Source of the DNA: Paenisporosarcina sp. OV554
GTDB taxonomy: Bacteria; Bacillota; Bacilli; Bacillales_A; Planococcaceae
Assembly: GCF_003058165.1 (NCBI RefSeq)
Contig: NZ_QBUC01000005.1
Span: 124,001-188,000 of the forward strand
Length of the DNA: 64,000 nucleotides
Direction: 5' to 3'
Below are positions 43,053 through 51,629 of this stretch, piece by piece. Numbering within the stretch: the first letter of the stretch is position 1; each line of letters starts with the position of its first letter. The notes beneath the pieces were generated by a model. That model was not told where the DNA came from. It was given only the letters and a program-made list of their open reading frames with translations, and did no database searches. The position numbers and the translations under genes were made by a program.

Positions 43053-44900
43053 ATGTGTGGTATTACAGGATGGGTTCATTTCAATCGCGACTTACAAACG
43101 CAAGTACTAGTCGTTGAAAAAATGACGAAGACACTGTCTAAGCGAGGTCCTGATGATGACAATGTGTGGATAGAAAGACATGTACTTTTTGGTCATCGAC
43201 GATTAACAGTTGTTGATCCTATCGGTGGTAAACAGCCAATGACAAAAATACATCAAGACAATCGCTATACCCTTTGTTACAACGGCGAATTATATAATAC
43301 GGAAGATCTTCGGAAAGAGTTATTGCAAAGAGGCTATACCTTTTCTGGACACTCCGATACAGAAGTATTACTGACTTCTTATATTGAATGGAAAGAGCAG
43401 TGCGTGGAGTATTTTAATGGGATTTTCGCCTTTGCCATTTGGGATGATAAAGAACAAAAAGTTTTTATTGCGCGCGACCGGCTAGGAGTAAAACCGTTAT
43501 TCTATAGTGAAAATAATGGTGGCTTAATTCTCGGTTCAGAAATAAAAGCGTTACTTGCGCACCCTGATATAAAATCACAATTGTCTAGGGAAGGATTGGC
43601 TGAAGTATTAGCCGTTGGTCCATCTAGAAAGCCAGGTTCAGGGGTATTCCACGGAGTCAATGAATTACGCCCTGCTCATGCAATGTCTGTATCACGGCTA
43701 GGTCTTCGAATTTGGCGTTACTGGAACGTTAAAAGTGAAGTCCACACGGATTCTGTCGATGAGACGGCTGAGAAAGTGCGATTCCTCGTAACAGATGCAG
43801 TCGAGCGGCAACTCGTTTCAGACGTTCCTTTATGTACGTTTTTATCGGGTGGAGTTGATTCAAGTGCCATTACTGCTATCGCAGCTAACCGTTATAAGCA
43901 AGAAGGAAAAGGTCCACTTCATACGTATTCTATCGACTACGAAGACAATGACAAGTTTTTTAAAGCAAATGATTTTCAGCCCAATGCAGACGGACCATGG
44001 ATCGGGAAAGTGGTCAATGCTTTTCAAACCATACATCATTCTTCGATTATTACACAGGATCAACTAATCGATTATTTAACAGAAGCCGTTCATGTGCGAG
44101 ATTTACCAGGAATGGCGGATGTGGACTCTTCCTTGCTCTGGTTTTGTCGAGAAATAAAACAAGATTTCACAGTCGGGTTATCTGGTGAATGTGCGGATGA
44201 AATTTTTGGAGGTTACCCTTGGTTTCACAATACCAATGATTTAAACGGAACAGGTTTTCCATGGATGCGTTCAACAACCGAACGTGCCTCGTTATTAAAA
44301 GAGCATTGGCGCCAAAAACTTAAACTCGAAGAATATGCCCGACAAGCTTATGAAGAGACCGTCTCTGAAACTCCACGACTATATGGAGAGACAGCTATCG
44401 AGGCAAAACGAAGAGAAATGTTTTATTTAAATATCGTGTGGTTCATGACTACGCTACTCGATCGCAAAGATCGCATGAGTATGGGGGCTAGCTTAGAAGT
44501 ACGTGTACCATTTGCAGATCATCGACTCGTTGAATATGCTTGGAATATCCCATGGGAAATTAAAATGGTTGGAAATCGAGAAAAAGGTATTTTGCGTAAA
44601 GCATTAGAAGGTCTATTACCTGACGATGTCCTTTACCGAAAAAAGAGCCCATATCCAAAAACGCATAACCCTTACTACACAGACAAGGTTCAATTGTGGC
44701 TGAAAGAAATTCTAACAGATAAAAATTCCATTCTTCACGAATTATTTGATCGCAACCGTCTAAACGAACTTGTTGAATCTAAAGGTACAGCATTTAAAGT
44801 TCCTTGGTTTGGCCAATTAATGTCTGGACCTCAGTTACTGGCCCATCTAGCACAAATGCATGTGTGGTTTGAAGATACACATATTCAAATAATTGATTAA
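43053..44900 (+). CDS. asnO: Glutamine-hydrolysing asparagine synthetase (AsnO-like)
   Basis: 615 aa. Catalytic Cys2 (MCGITGW) starts the glutaminase domain (to about 220), with RRLTVVDP and YNGELYN. The synthetase domain has the PP-loop FLSGGVDSSAITA (about residue 266) and SMGASLEVRVPF (about 483). It makes Asn from Asp, Gln and ATP. The size equals B. subtilis AsnO (614) more closely than AsnB or AsnH, so asnO is a tentative name. The gene stands alone and is followed by a strong terminator. Confidence 0.9.
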   Translation: MCGITGWVHFNRDLQTQVLVVEKMTKTLSKRGPDDDNVWIERHVLFGHRRLTVVDPIGGKQPMTKIHQDNRYTLCYNGELYNTEDLRKELLQRGYTFSGHSDTEVLLTSYIEWKEQCVEYFNGIFAFAIWDDKEQKVFIARDRLGVKPLFYSENNGGLILGSEIKALLAHPDIKSQLSREGLAEVLAVGPSRKPGSGVFHGVNELRPAHAMSVSRLGLRIWRYWNVKSEVHTDSVDETAEKVRFLVTDAVERQLVSDVPLCTFLSGGVDSSAITAIAANRYKQEGKGPLHTYSIDYEDNDKFFKANDFQPNADGPWIGKVVNAFQTIHHSSIITQDQLIDYLTEAVHVRDLPGMADVDSSLLWFCREIKQDFTVGLSGECADEIFGGYPWFHNTNDLNGTGFPWMRSTTERASLLKEHWRQKLKLEEYARQAYEETVSETPRLYGETAIEAKRREMFYLNIVWFMTTLLDRKDRMSMGASLEVRVPFADHRLVEYAWNIPWEIKMVGNREKGILRKALEGLLPDDVLYRKKSPYPKTHNPYYTDKVQLWLKEILTDKNSILHELFDRNRLNELVESKGTAFKVPWFGQLMSGPQLLAHLAQMHVWFEDTHIQIID

Positions 44901-44901
44901 T

Positions 44902-44946
44902 AAAGAATTGGTCCAGAGTCAAAACTTTGGATCAATTCTTTTTATT
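44902..44946 (+). terminator. Terminator of the asparagine synthetase gene
   Basis: AAGAATTGGTCCAGAGT and ACTTTGGATCAATTCTT pair around a short loop, followed by T residues. Confidence 0.85.
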
Positions 44947-45015
44947 ATTCGAAACAGAGTAAACTTGAAATGAATGAAAAAGCACCACTTAACTCAAACT
45001 TATACGAAAAGGGAA

Positions 45016-45118
45016 AAGTGCCATTCTAGCTCGACTCCGACGGTGGAAGAAACGAATCGAAAACCTGTTTTCGCATGAGTTTCTGAAGCGGAGGTGCGAG
45101 CTGGCACTTGGAGCTAGA
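45016..45118. repeat. Long imperfect hairpin element of about 95 nt
   Basis: AAGTGCCA (45016-45023) pairs with TGGCACTT (45102-45109). Inside, GCTCG/CGAGC, CTCCG/CGGAG, AGAAAC/GTTTCT and CGAAAAC/GTTTTCG continue the stem. A second pairing, TCTAGCTC with GAGCTAGA, overlaps the outer arm. It resembles palindromic repeat elements dispersed in Bacillales intergenic regions. No other copy lies in this window. Confidence 0.6.
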
Positions 45119-45170
45119 CATCACGAAAGCGAAAGTAATTAAAGCCAGACATTGAAAAGGAGTGTTTTAA

Positions 45171-46421
45171 TTGAAATCTCTTAAAGAATCCATAAAGAAA
45201 CATGCTATATCTTTCGAAACAACTGAAGATTTAGATCCAATTATTGAAGCAATTGGTGACGCAAAGATCGTTCTCCTAGGTGAAGCTAGTCACGGCACTT
45301 CCGAGTTTTATACGGTAAGAGCAGAACTATCAAAAAGGCTTATTGAGGAAAAAGGATTTACACTAATCGCTGTGGAAGGAGATTGGCCTTCCACCCAGCA
45401 AATTAATAGATATATAAAAGGTTATACCGAGGAGGAGAAAGACGTCCGTGGTGTGTTGAAGTCATTCAATCGATGGCCAACTTGGATGTGGGCCAATGAA
45501 GAAATTGCTGAATTTGTTTCATGGTTGAAGGTGCACAATGAACAAAAAGAAGCGTCGCTGAAAGTAGGTTTCTATGGAATTGATGTATACAGTTTGTGGG
45601 AATCTATTAATGAAGTGATTACATACTTAAGCAAGACAAAACCAGATAGCATGGAGTTGGTACTGGCAAAAAAAGCATTCTCTTGTTTTGAACCATATAA
45701 CCGACATCCTGAAAGCTATGCAATGTCCTCCGTTAATCTCTCACAAGCATGTGTAGATGAAGTTTCAAAGCTCTTAACTTCCATTCGATCTCACGAAGAA
45801 AACTACAAAGATCCACAGGAATTGGACTTGAGTCTTAAAATCAATGCGATGGTTGTCCAAAATGCTGAAGAATATTATCGTGCAATGGTTCAAAGTGATG
45901 ATTTGTCCTGGAATGTTCGGGATGAGCATATGGTTGAGGCGATCAACGAAATCTTGGATTACCATGGTAATGACGCGAAAATTATCATTTGGGAACATAA
46001 CACACACATTGGAGACGCATCTGCAACAGACATGGAAGCGGCAGGCATGATTAATGTTGGGCAAATCCTTCGTCAACAGAATAGAAAGGAAAATGTCTAC
46101 GCTGTGGGATTTGGAACCAATAGAGGGACGGTCATCGCTGCTGATGAATGGGGAATTGCATATAAACAAATTGATGTGCCTCCAGCCATGAAAGACTCTT
46201 GGGAAGCTGCACTGCATAATACAGGTGCAATTAATAAACTGTTAATCTTTAATGAAGAAAATCGACATTTGTTTAATGATTGGATTGGCCATAGAGCAAT
46301 TGGCGTGGTGTACAATCCCGAATACGAAGCATATGGCAATTACGTCCCTTCAAAAATCGGAAGTCGTTATGATGCCTTTATCTACATGGATCAGACGAAA
46401 GCTCTTACTCCTCTTGACTAG
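45171..46421 (+). CDS. Erythromycin-esterase family protein
   Basis: 416 aa. The family's conserved blocks are present: LLGEASHGTSEFYTVRAEL near residue 35, EGDWPSTQQINRYIKG (about 67-82) and EHNTHIGDAS near residue 278, which provide the active-site His and Glu. Many homologues are not macrolide esterases and act on other esters or lactones. TTG 45171 is the only good start, with AAGGAG 8 nt before it. The gene stands alone; the hairpin element precedes it and array B follows it. Confidence 0.83.
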   Translation: MKSLKESIKKHAISFETTEDLDPIIEAIGDAKIVLLGEASHGTSEFYTVRAELSKRLIEEKGFTLIAVEGDWPSTQQINRYIKGYTEEEKDVRGVLKSFNRWPTWMWANEEIAEFVSWLKVHNEQKEASLKVGFYGIDVYSLWESINEVITYLSKTKPDSMELVLAKKAFSCFEPYNRHPESYAMSSVNLSQACVDEVSKLLTSIRSHEENYKDPQELDLSLKINAMVVQNAEEYYRAMVQSDDLSWNVRDEHMVEAINEILDYHGNDAKIIIWEHNTHIGDASATDMEAAGMINVGQILRQQNRKENVYAVGFGTNRGTVIAADEWGIAYKQIDVPPAMKDSWEAALHNTGAINKLLIFNEENRHLFNDWIGHRAIGVVYNPEYEAYGNYVPSKIGSRYDAFIYMDQTKALTPLD

Positions 46422-46440
46422 AACTTCATAGTGATTTTAT

Positions 46441-46522
46441 GTATCTATGCGCTGTTTTGTGTCGACTACGCGCGGTTATATGTCGTCTATTCGCGCATTC
46501 TTGTCGACTATTCGCGATTCCC
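46441..46522 (+). repeat. Array B: four degenerate units at exact 21-bp period
   Basis: The core CTAYNCGCG starts at 46445, 46466, 46487 and 46508, exactly 21 bp apart, with GTCGACTA before the core in units 2 and 4. Core and period equal those of array A at 16.6 kb. It lies between the convergent esterase and yqjF genes. Confidence 0.83.
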
Positions 46523-46553
46523 CAAATTCTCAACACGGTTCAAGAAAAACCTT

Positions 46554-47225
46554 TTAATATTCCCTCACAGGCGCGAAAAATCGCGCTTTTTTCATTTTGG
46601 AATAATGAGCGACTGGACTATCTTCTTGAAAATCCATCTGCAAAAACGACAACTTCGATTTATCATGAATTCTTCCGCTTACATGTTGCAACACCCAAGG
46701 CGAATGATAGGTATCTATTCTAAATAAATGATGTTGCGTTTTGGTCCATAAGTGATAACGCTCCGTTAGCCATCGTTCAAAATGATTACTTTCAATTGGT
46801 TTAGTCACCACTTTAAATGTAGAAACGAACGTTTCAGATATACTATATGTGAATATTTTCTTATGTCGTTTTAATCTCACATTCGCATATCTGTAAGGCA
46901 AAAAGTTACCAAGAGTCGTCAACTTAACAATCAAAGAATTACTGGCTTCTAAACTAAAGGCATGAATACCTTTTCTTCCCTTGTATGTAACATACGTTCG
47001 AATATTTAATTCTAAAAAAGAACTCACCCCAGGTACAGGAGGTATAAACCTAGGTCGATTCCCTTTTACCTTAAAAAACACAAAACCGATCCATGCCATG
47101 TTGTTATATAAATCGAGTTCCAGTTCTTTAGGTATGTACTTCCTCACCAAATCTGCAGGCACAGGCCAATGAAGAAATAATACGTCGTGCCATTCCTGCG
47201 TCATTAACCATGGCTTTCTTATCAT
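46554..47225 (-). CDS. yqjF: DUF2071 protein (YqjF-like)
   Basis: 223 aa with the DUF2071 pattern: WHDVLFLHWPVPADLVRKYIP near residue 12, AWIGFVFFKVKG (about 44-55) and LNIRTYVTYKGRKGIHAFSLE (about 73-93). In B. subtilis YqjF is induced by nitroaromatic compounds and is used as a marker of soil pollutants. The gene is flanked by array B at its 3' side and array C at its 5' side. A GAGGAGAG site precedes the ATG. Confidence 0.88.
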   Translation of the reverse strand: MIRKPWLMTQEWHDVLFLHWPVPADLVRKYIPKELELDLYNNMAWIGFVFFKVKGNRPRFIPPVPGVSSFLELNIRTYVTYKGRKGIHAFSLEASNSLIVKLTTLGNFLPYRYANVRLKRHKKIFTYSISETFVSTFKVVTKPIESNHFERWLTERYHLWTKTQHHLFRIDTYHSPWVLQHVSGRIHDKSKLSFLQMDFQEDSPVAHYSKMKKARFFAPVREY

Positions 47226-47360
47226 GAATTAAATCTCTCCTCTCGGTAAGGTCTAGATACTTATTGTTTCCTACATGTGGGATATTCAAACGAATAAATC
47301 ATATCCAGGGATCTCTCTATGATTTCAAAAGATTTTATAGAGGGAAATTTCCTATTCAAT

Positions 47361-47458
47361 GATTTCAGACGTAAGATGCTATTTTTCAGACGTGAAGCCA
47401 AAAAAGTCAGACGTCAACTTCAATTTATCGGACGTGACCCATAATTTTTCAGACGTCA
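47361..47458. repeat. Array C: five units of a second core at the same 21-bp period
   Basis: CAGACGT (once CGGACGT) starts at 47366, 47387, 47408, 47429 and 47450, each 21 bp apart, mostly preceded by TTTTT and followed by G/C A. The core differs from arrays A and B but the period is identical. Stops in the frames show it is non-coding. Confidence 0.85.
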
Positions 47459-47459
47459 A

Positions 47460-47503
47460 AAAACTTGTATCGATGTTTTAGTCATCGATACACGTTTTTT
47501 TAT
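47460..47503 (-). terminator. Terminator of the MerR-TipAS gene
   Basis: TGTATCGATG and CATCGATACA form a perfect 10-bp stem with T runs leftward. Confidence 0.85.
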
Positions 47504-48264
47504 TTGCGCAACCCAGTGTAGACATGGATAGCATCTTTAAGAAATTCAGCGGTACCTGGAACTTCTTTATCGTAATACATGGTAAATCGTTCATCATCTA
47601 CGTACATTTGTGCAAGATTTTCGTGCGCTTCTTTGCTATATTCATTCCAAAAGTACATAAGCCATTGTTTATGCAGGTCTGCTGCTCTTTGCGCAAGGTC
47701 GCTTGATGGATCTCCTGTTTTAAATGCTTCAGCTAAAGTCGTCTGTACTTCTTCGGAAAGTCGCTTCACTTCATCGTGTTGTGATTGCGTCATGTTTTTT
47801 ACTTTTGCATTGGATTTATTGACGGTTTCATCTCCATACTTCTCGCGAATCTCTTTTCCGTAAGTCTTTTCATTTTGATCAATCATTTTTTGTTTAAATC
47901 CTTCAAACTTTTCATTGTTTGTCATCTCTATTTCCCCTCCCTTCGATGAAATTGTTTTTTCGACATTGGCAATTAATAAATCTAACTGGGCTCGCTTATC
48001 AAGGAGTTGTAAACGGTGATCCGCTAAGGCTTTTGCTTCATCAAAAGTTGGTGACGTCACAATTTGATTAATCGTCTCTAATTTAATTCCAAGTTCTTTA
48101 TAAAACATGATTTGCTGCAGTAAATTAACTTCTTTCTCACCATAAATCCGATATCCTGATGAATTGATTCTCGCCGGCTTGAGCATGCCAATTTCATCAT
48201 AATAACGCAACGTCCGGGTACTGATACCTGCCATCTTCCCAAGCTTTTGCACCGTATATTCCAT
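47500..48264 (-). CDS. MerR-family regulator with TipAS ligand-binding domain
   Basis: 254 aa. N-terminal MerR DNA-binding domain (YTVQKLGKMAGISTRTLRYY, residues 3-22; GMLKPARINSSGYRIY) and a coiled-coil dimer helix (to about 110). The C-terminal TipAS domain carries YGKEIREKYGDE and the Trp-rich QWLMYFWNEYSKEAH. Such proteins (TipA, Mta, SkgA) bind hydrophobic drugs and activate efflux or stress genes. AGGTG precedes ATG 48264. The gene is divergent from the lysine-riboswitch permease; its own target is not obvious here. Confidence 0.88.
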   Translation of the reverse strand: MEYTVQKLGKMAGISTRTLRYYDEIGMLKPARINSSGYRIYGEKEVNLLQQIMFYKELGIKLETINQIVTSPTFDEAKALADHRLQLLDKRAQLDLLIANVEKTISSKGGEIEMTNNEKFEGFKQKMIDQNEKTYGKEIREKYGDETVNKSNAKVKNMTQSQHDEVKRLSEEVQTTLAEAFKTGDPSSDLAQRAADLHKQWLMYFWNEYSKEAHENLAQMYVDDERFTMYYDKEVPGTAEFLKDAIHVYTGLRK

Positions 48265-48439
48265 ACTTCACCTCCCGATAAGTTAATCGTACACCTTCAC
48301 GTTACGTCAAAGTCAAACGGTTTTAAAATAATTATCGTGGGTATACAGACTTTAGCTCTCCCTTGTGACAATGATTATGTTTGACATCCTCTAAGAATGT
48401 ATTTATATTAATACAGTTGAATAAATATATTCCTCATCA

Positions 48440-48668
48440 GCTCAAGATGAGGTAGAGGTCGCAATAAATATGAATAGTTTGAAGGAGAGTCAGAGAACTT
48501 GCTGATATCAAACGAAAGGATTTATTGCCGAAGTACTATAACACTCTGGTTATGGGAGCTGGGACTGTATCCGAAAGGGGCAGGACTGTCATAGTGAGTC
48601 ACTATGTTGAACTATCTTTTGACTGATCCGGTTTTTGCACACCGTTTCTGAGTGTGCTTTTTTTATAC
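48440..48668 (+). ncRNA. Lysine riboswitch (L box)
   Basis: The conserved blocks occur in order: GAGGTAGAGGTCGC (48449-48462), GAGAGTCAGA, TTGCCGAAGT, GGGAGCTGGGACTGT with CGAAAGGGGCAGGACTGT, and the closing CATAGTGAGTCACTATG. A terminator (GCACAC/GTGTGC, 48637-48657, then T7) ends the leader. Lysine binding should stop transcription of the permease gene. B. subtilis yvsH carries the same kind of leader. Confidence 0.92.
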
Positions 48669-48734
48669 TCTTTTTGACAAGACATGTAATTTCTTATTTT
48701 GAGTCAATCGAGTTTCGATAGAGAGGAAAATACG

Positions 48735-50129
48735 ATGAATACAAATAAAAAACTTGGTTTATGGATATTAACTGCGTTAGTAGTTGGAAATATGGTGGGC
48801 TCCGGTATTTTTATGCTGCCTCGTACATTAAGCGAAGTTGCAAGCCCTGCTGGCGTTATATCGGCTTGGTTAGTCACAGGTTTCGGTGTACTAATGATTG
48901 CTCTTGTGTTTGGTAATTTGGCAATAAGAAAACCTAATCTAACCGGGGGTCCTCAAATTTATGCGAAGGAATTATTTAAGTCTGGTAGTAATTCTTCCAC
49001 AATGTCAGGATTTATGTCTACTTGGGGATATTGGTTTGGGAATGTTGCTGGTAATATCGCCATCATCACAACTTTTGCAGGTTATTTAACTACGTTCTTC
49101 CCTATATTAGTAAATCAGGCTGAACTGTTTACAATTGGATCTTTCACATTAAGAGTAGGAAATGCATTAACCTTTACAGTTTGTACGCTCCTTCTTTGGG
49201 GTGTTCATTTTATTATATTAAATGGTCTTGAAAATGCTGGTAAGATAAATTTCGTTGCCACAGCAACAAAAGTAATTGGTTTCATCTTATTTATTGTGAT
49301 TGGCTTATTTGCATTCCAAAAAGCAAATATTCTTCCTTTTGTAGCACCAAGATACGATGAATTAGGACATTCAGTCAGTCTGTTTGGGCAAGTGAATAGT
49401 GCCGCAGTAGCCACTCTTTGGGCATTTCTTGGCATTGAATCTGCCATTGTTTTTGCTTCACGAGCTAAAAAACCAATTGACGTTAAGCGCGCAACAACGA
49501 TTGGACTGCTAATCGCACTTGCCCTTTATATGGGTATCAGCACATTAGTTTTAGGTATGTTAAACCATGATGCTTTAATTGCTTCTGATAAACCGCTAAT
49601 TGATGCTATTTCAACTGTGTTGGGACCAGTAGGCGGGAAAATTCTTGCAGCAATTGGATTGATTAGTTTATTTGGTTCAACAATCGGTTGGGTCATGCTA
49701 AGTGCTGAAATTCCTTATCAAGCAGCTAAACAAGGGTTATTCCTCCCTTCATTCGCAAAAGTAAATAAAAAAGGAATTCCTGTCCTTTCATTGATAATCA
49801 CGAATTTAATTGGACAAGTGTTCATTTTCTCGACGATTTCTAATACGATAGCTTCAGCTTTTGATTTCATTATTATTGTAGCTACCCTATCTTATTTAGT
49901 TCCTTATTTCATTTCTTCTGCATTCCAGTTAAAGCTTGTCTTTACTGGGGAAACATATACAAATGTCAGAAGTAGAATTACAGATGGGATTATCGGTGCT
50001 CTTGCTACTGCTTACTCCATCTGGGTGATTTATGCAGGAACTGCAGATATCAAAACATTTACATTTGGAGTCCTTTTACTCGCAAGCGGGATTTTATTTT
50101 ATAAACAAGTAAAAAAAGCTAACATTTAA
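48735..50129 (+). CDS. yvsH: Basic amino-acid permease/antiporter under lysine riboswitch (YvsH-like)
   Basis: 464 aa with twelve membrane helices of the APC family arginine/ornithine-type subgroup. It has LVVGNMVGSGIFMLPRTL (residues 12-29) and WAFLGIESAIVFASRAK (about 225-241). Control by lysine marks it as a lysine importer or lysine-linked exchanger. ATG 48735 has GAGAGGAAAA at 8-nt spacing; earlier in-frame starts lie in the leader. The transcript ends at a strong terminator (50136-50174). Confidence 0.88.
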   Translation: MNTNKKLGLWILTALVVGNMVGSGIFMLPRTLSEVASPAGVISAWLVTGFGVLMIALVFGNLAIRKPNLTGGPQIYAKELFKSGSNSSTMSGFMSTWGYWFGNVAGNIAIITTFAGYLTTFFPILVNQAELFTIGSFTLRVGNALTFTVCTLLLWGVHFIILNGLENAGKINFVATATKVIGFILFIVIGLFAFQKANILPFVAPRYDELGHSVSLFGQVNSAAVATLWAFLGIESAIVFASRAKKPIDVKRATTIGLLIALALYMGISTLVLGMLNHDALIASDKPLIDAISTVLGPVGGKILAAIGLISLFGSTIGWVMLSAEIPYQAAKQGLFLPSFAKVNKKGIPVLSLIITNLIGQVFIFSTISNTIASAFDFIIIVATLSYLVPYFISSAFQLKLVFTGETYTNVRSRITDGIIGALATAYSIWVIYAGTADIKTFTFGVLLLASGILFYKQVKKANI

Positions 50130-50135
50130 TACGCA

Positions 50136-50174
50136 AACACCCACTTCATTATGTAGATGAAGTGGGTGTTTAAA
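50136..50174 (+). terminator. Strong terminator after the lysine permease
   Basis: AAACACCCACTTCAT / ATGAAGTGGGTGTTT, a 15-bp perfect stem between convergent genes. Confidence 0.9.
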
Positions 50175-50193
50175 TTTCATGAGATTTAGACCT

Positions 50194-50562
50194 TCAATCA
50201 TAATCATACATCGTGTCTTGCAATGAGCCATCTTCTTGGTAAATTTTCAGTACCCCATTGTGTTCATTCACATAAGGTTTTGCTTTATCTAATAGTTCTT
50301 GCTTTGTTGCTGCTACAGAAATCGCATTCGTACCGGAATCCTTCTGAAGTTGCCATCCATCTGAATGCTTCAATACTTTGTAAATTTCTTGTTTTACATC
50401 ACCACCAACATATTCACGAGCTTTTTCTGTGACGATTTCAATAGCTCGTCCGTCTTCCGTTCCATCCCGCAGAAGTGCGTTGGCAATTTCAATAGCTTTC
50501 TTACGGACAGGCGTGTCCAAGTTATTAAATGAATCTGGATAATCAGTACTGTTCCAAGGCAT
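50194..50562 (-). CDS. ydaT: YdaT-like DUF2188 protein
   Basis: 122 aa. The N-terminal block MPWNSTDYPDSFNNLDTPVR and KAIEIANALLRDG are as in B. subtilis YdaT. The C terminus is a DUF2188 fold (SDGWQLQKDS, TKQELLDKAKPYVNEHNGVL). In B. subtilis ydaT belongs to the general stress group. ATG 50562 follows AAAAAAGGAG; the longer frame upstream lacks a site. Confidence 0.88.
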   Translation of the reverse strand: MPWNSTDYPDSFNNLDTPVRKKAIEIANALLRDGTEDGRAIEIVTEKAREYVGGDVKQEIYKVLKHSDGWQLQKDSGTNAISVAATKQELLDKAKPYVNEHNGVLKIYQEDGSLQDTMYDYD

Positions 50563-50725
50563 GCGAAAAACTCCTTTTTTAATAATAAGTTCCCGTAGAT
50601 CATACACTCAAAACAACAACTCAATAATTTTGCAACAGAAATAGTATTTTGTGCAACCTGGAACGCCATAATGACTACCTGGAAGCATATTGCGGTTAGC
50701 GATAGTTCAGATATAAAATCACAAT

Positions 50726-50755
50726 AAAAAAGAGTGCCGTCTAAGGCACTCTTTA
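50726..50755 (-). terminator. Terminator hairpin
   Basis: AAAGAGTGCC / GGCACTCTTT stem with A/T flanks, between yjcZ-like and ydaT-like genes. Confidence 0.8.
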
Positions 50756-50832
50756 CTCAATTTGGATAATGTTTAGGGGAATTTCAAGATATTCATCACT
50801 TATACGTGCTTAAATATCTTGTAACTACTTAC

Positions 50833-51009
50833 TTAGCATCTCTTATGGTTAAAAGTTGCTCCGATAATAATTAATAAGATGAAAAGAACCACAATTAATG
50901 CAAAAGTGCTACCTCTACGAGGGCAGCATTCCTCGAACTGACCACCACCACATGGTGCATAACCTCCACAAGCGCCGTAACCGCCACCGTAACCGCCATA
51001 ATAATCCAT
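50833..51009 (-). CDS. YjcZ-family small sporulation protein
   Basis: 58 residues, below usual ORF cut-offs. It starts MDYYGGYGGGYGACGGYAPC, has a Cys pair (EECCPRR) and a single membrane helix (STFALIVVLFILLIIIG) near the C terminus. This Gly/Tyr head plus hydrophobic tail is the YjcZ sporulation family. AAAGGGGGA lies 7 nt before ATG 51009. It supports the view that the organism makes spores. The Cys pairs suggest cross-linking in the coat, an inference. Confidence 0.85.
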   Translation of the reverse strand: MDYYGGYGGGYGACGGYAPCGGGQFEECCPRRGSTFALIVVLFILLIIIGATFNHKRC

Positions 51010-51201
51010 GATAAAGTCCCCCTTTCCTTCAATGATTATTATTATCTTATGTAATTTATTGAGAGGGACCTAGGGATTTCGCGGAGTTTTTAATATAACA
51101 AAAGACATGAAAGTGAAGTAAGAGCATTTCGTCAAGATGCTAATAGCGGTAATGGTTTACAGGGATGCTTCACATGTTATGTTTAAATCAGTGACCACAC
51201 A

Positions 51202-51230
51202 TTGACATAGCCTAGATATTATGTAATAAT
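51202..51230 (+). promoter_or_regulatory. Probable SigA promoter of the 51.2-51.5 kb RNA
   Basis: TTGACA (51202-51207) and TAATAAT (51224-51230) are spaced 16-17 bp. No reading frame follows; the next feature is the structured RNA candidate. Confidence 0.6.
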
Positions 51231-51236
51231 AATCTA

Positions 51237-51520
51237 GTTAACAAATAGCAATTAAGATTTGAAATTCTGGCATCTACTCGATGTTTTTGATTAAACTTAT
51301 TCACACTGGCGCGACTAAAGGGTCGCAAGGACGTAAAAGAAGGTAGGGTTTACGTTGCTTAAGGAAGACAACCAGTGGACAAATTACCGCGGCACGGAAA
51401 GAACGGAACACTTTCTTAGGAAATTATTCCCCGAATATTCGGGATGAAAAATATCATTCAAAGCTTTATATGTTATCTTGTCTATCAAAGGGGCATGTCC
51501 AATCGGGCATGTCCCTTTTC
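51237..51520 (+). ncRNA. Candidate structured non-coding RNA of unknown class
   Basis: Between a good promoter and a terminator lie about 280 nt with no ORF and clear folding. CACTGG (51304-51309) pairs with CCAGTG (51372-51377), enclosing the hairpins GCGAC/GTCGC (51311-51326) and ACGTAAA/TTTACGT (51331-51355) as a three-way junction. A CCCCGAATATTCGGG hairpin follows, then the terminator AAAGGGGCATGTCC / GGGCATGTCCCTTT (51487-51518). I checked it by eye against common riboswitches, 6S, SRP and RNase P RNAs and found no match. Confidence 0.6.
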
Positions 51521-51591
51521 CAATTTTCACAAGAAAAGTGGAGCGGATTGATCTGTGGAGCTTCTTTTATTTTTCTTAGTATGTAAAAACA

Positions 51592-51626
51592 AAAAAATCC
51601 AACAACCATTTACGGTGTTGGATTTC
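51592..51626 (-). terminator. Terminator of yebC
   Basis: AAATCCAACA / TGTTGGATTT stem with T run leftward. Confidence 0.85.
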
Positions 51627-51629
51627 TCT

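Noticed and set aside
46431-46727. Reading frames across array B (heptapeptide-like VDYAR repeats)
   Set aside because: The periodic peptide follows from a 21-bp DNA period; there is no ribosome site, and the frame then runs through the antisense of yqjF.
51301-51380. Assignment of the 51.3 kb RNA to the cyclic-di-GMP-I riboswitch
   Set aside because: Only loose similarity (GGTCGCAAGG); the conserved GGGCAAACC, GAAA tetraloop and CGCAAAGCC blocks are missing and no gene follows.
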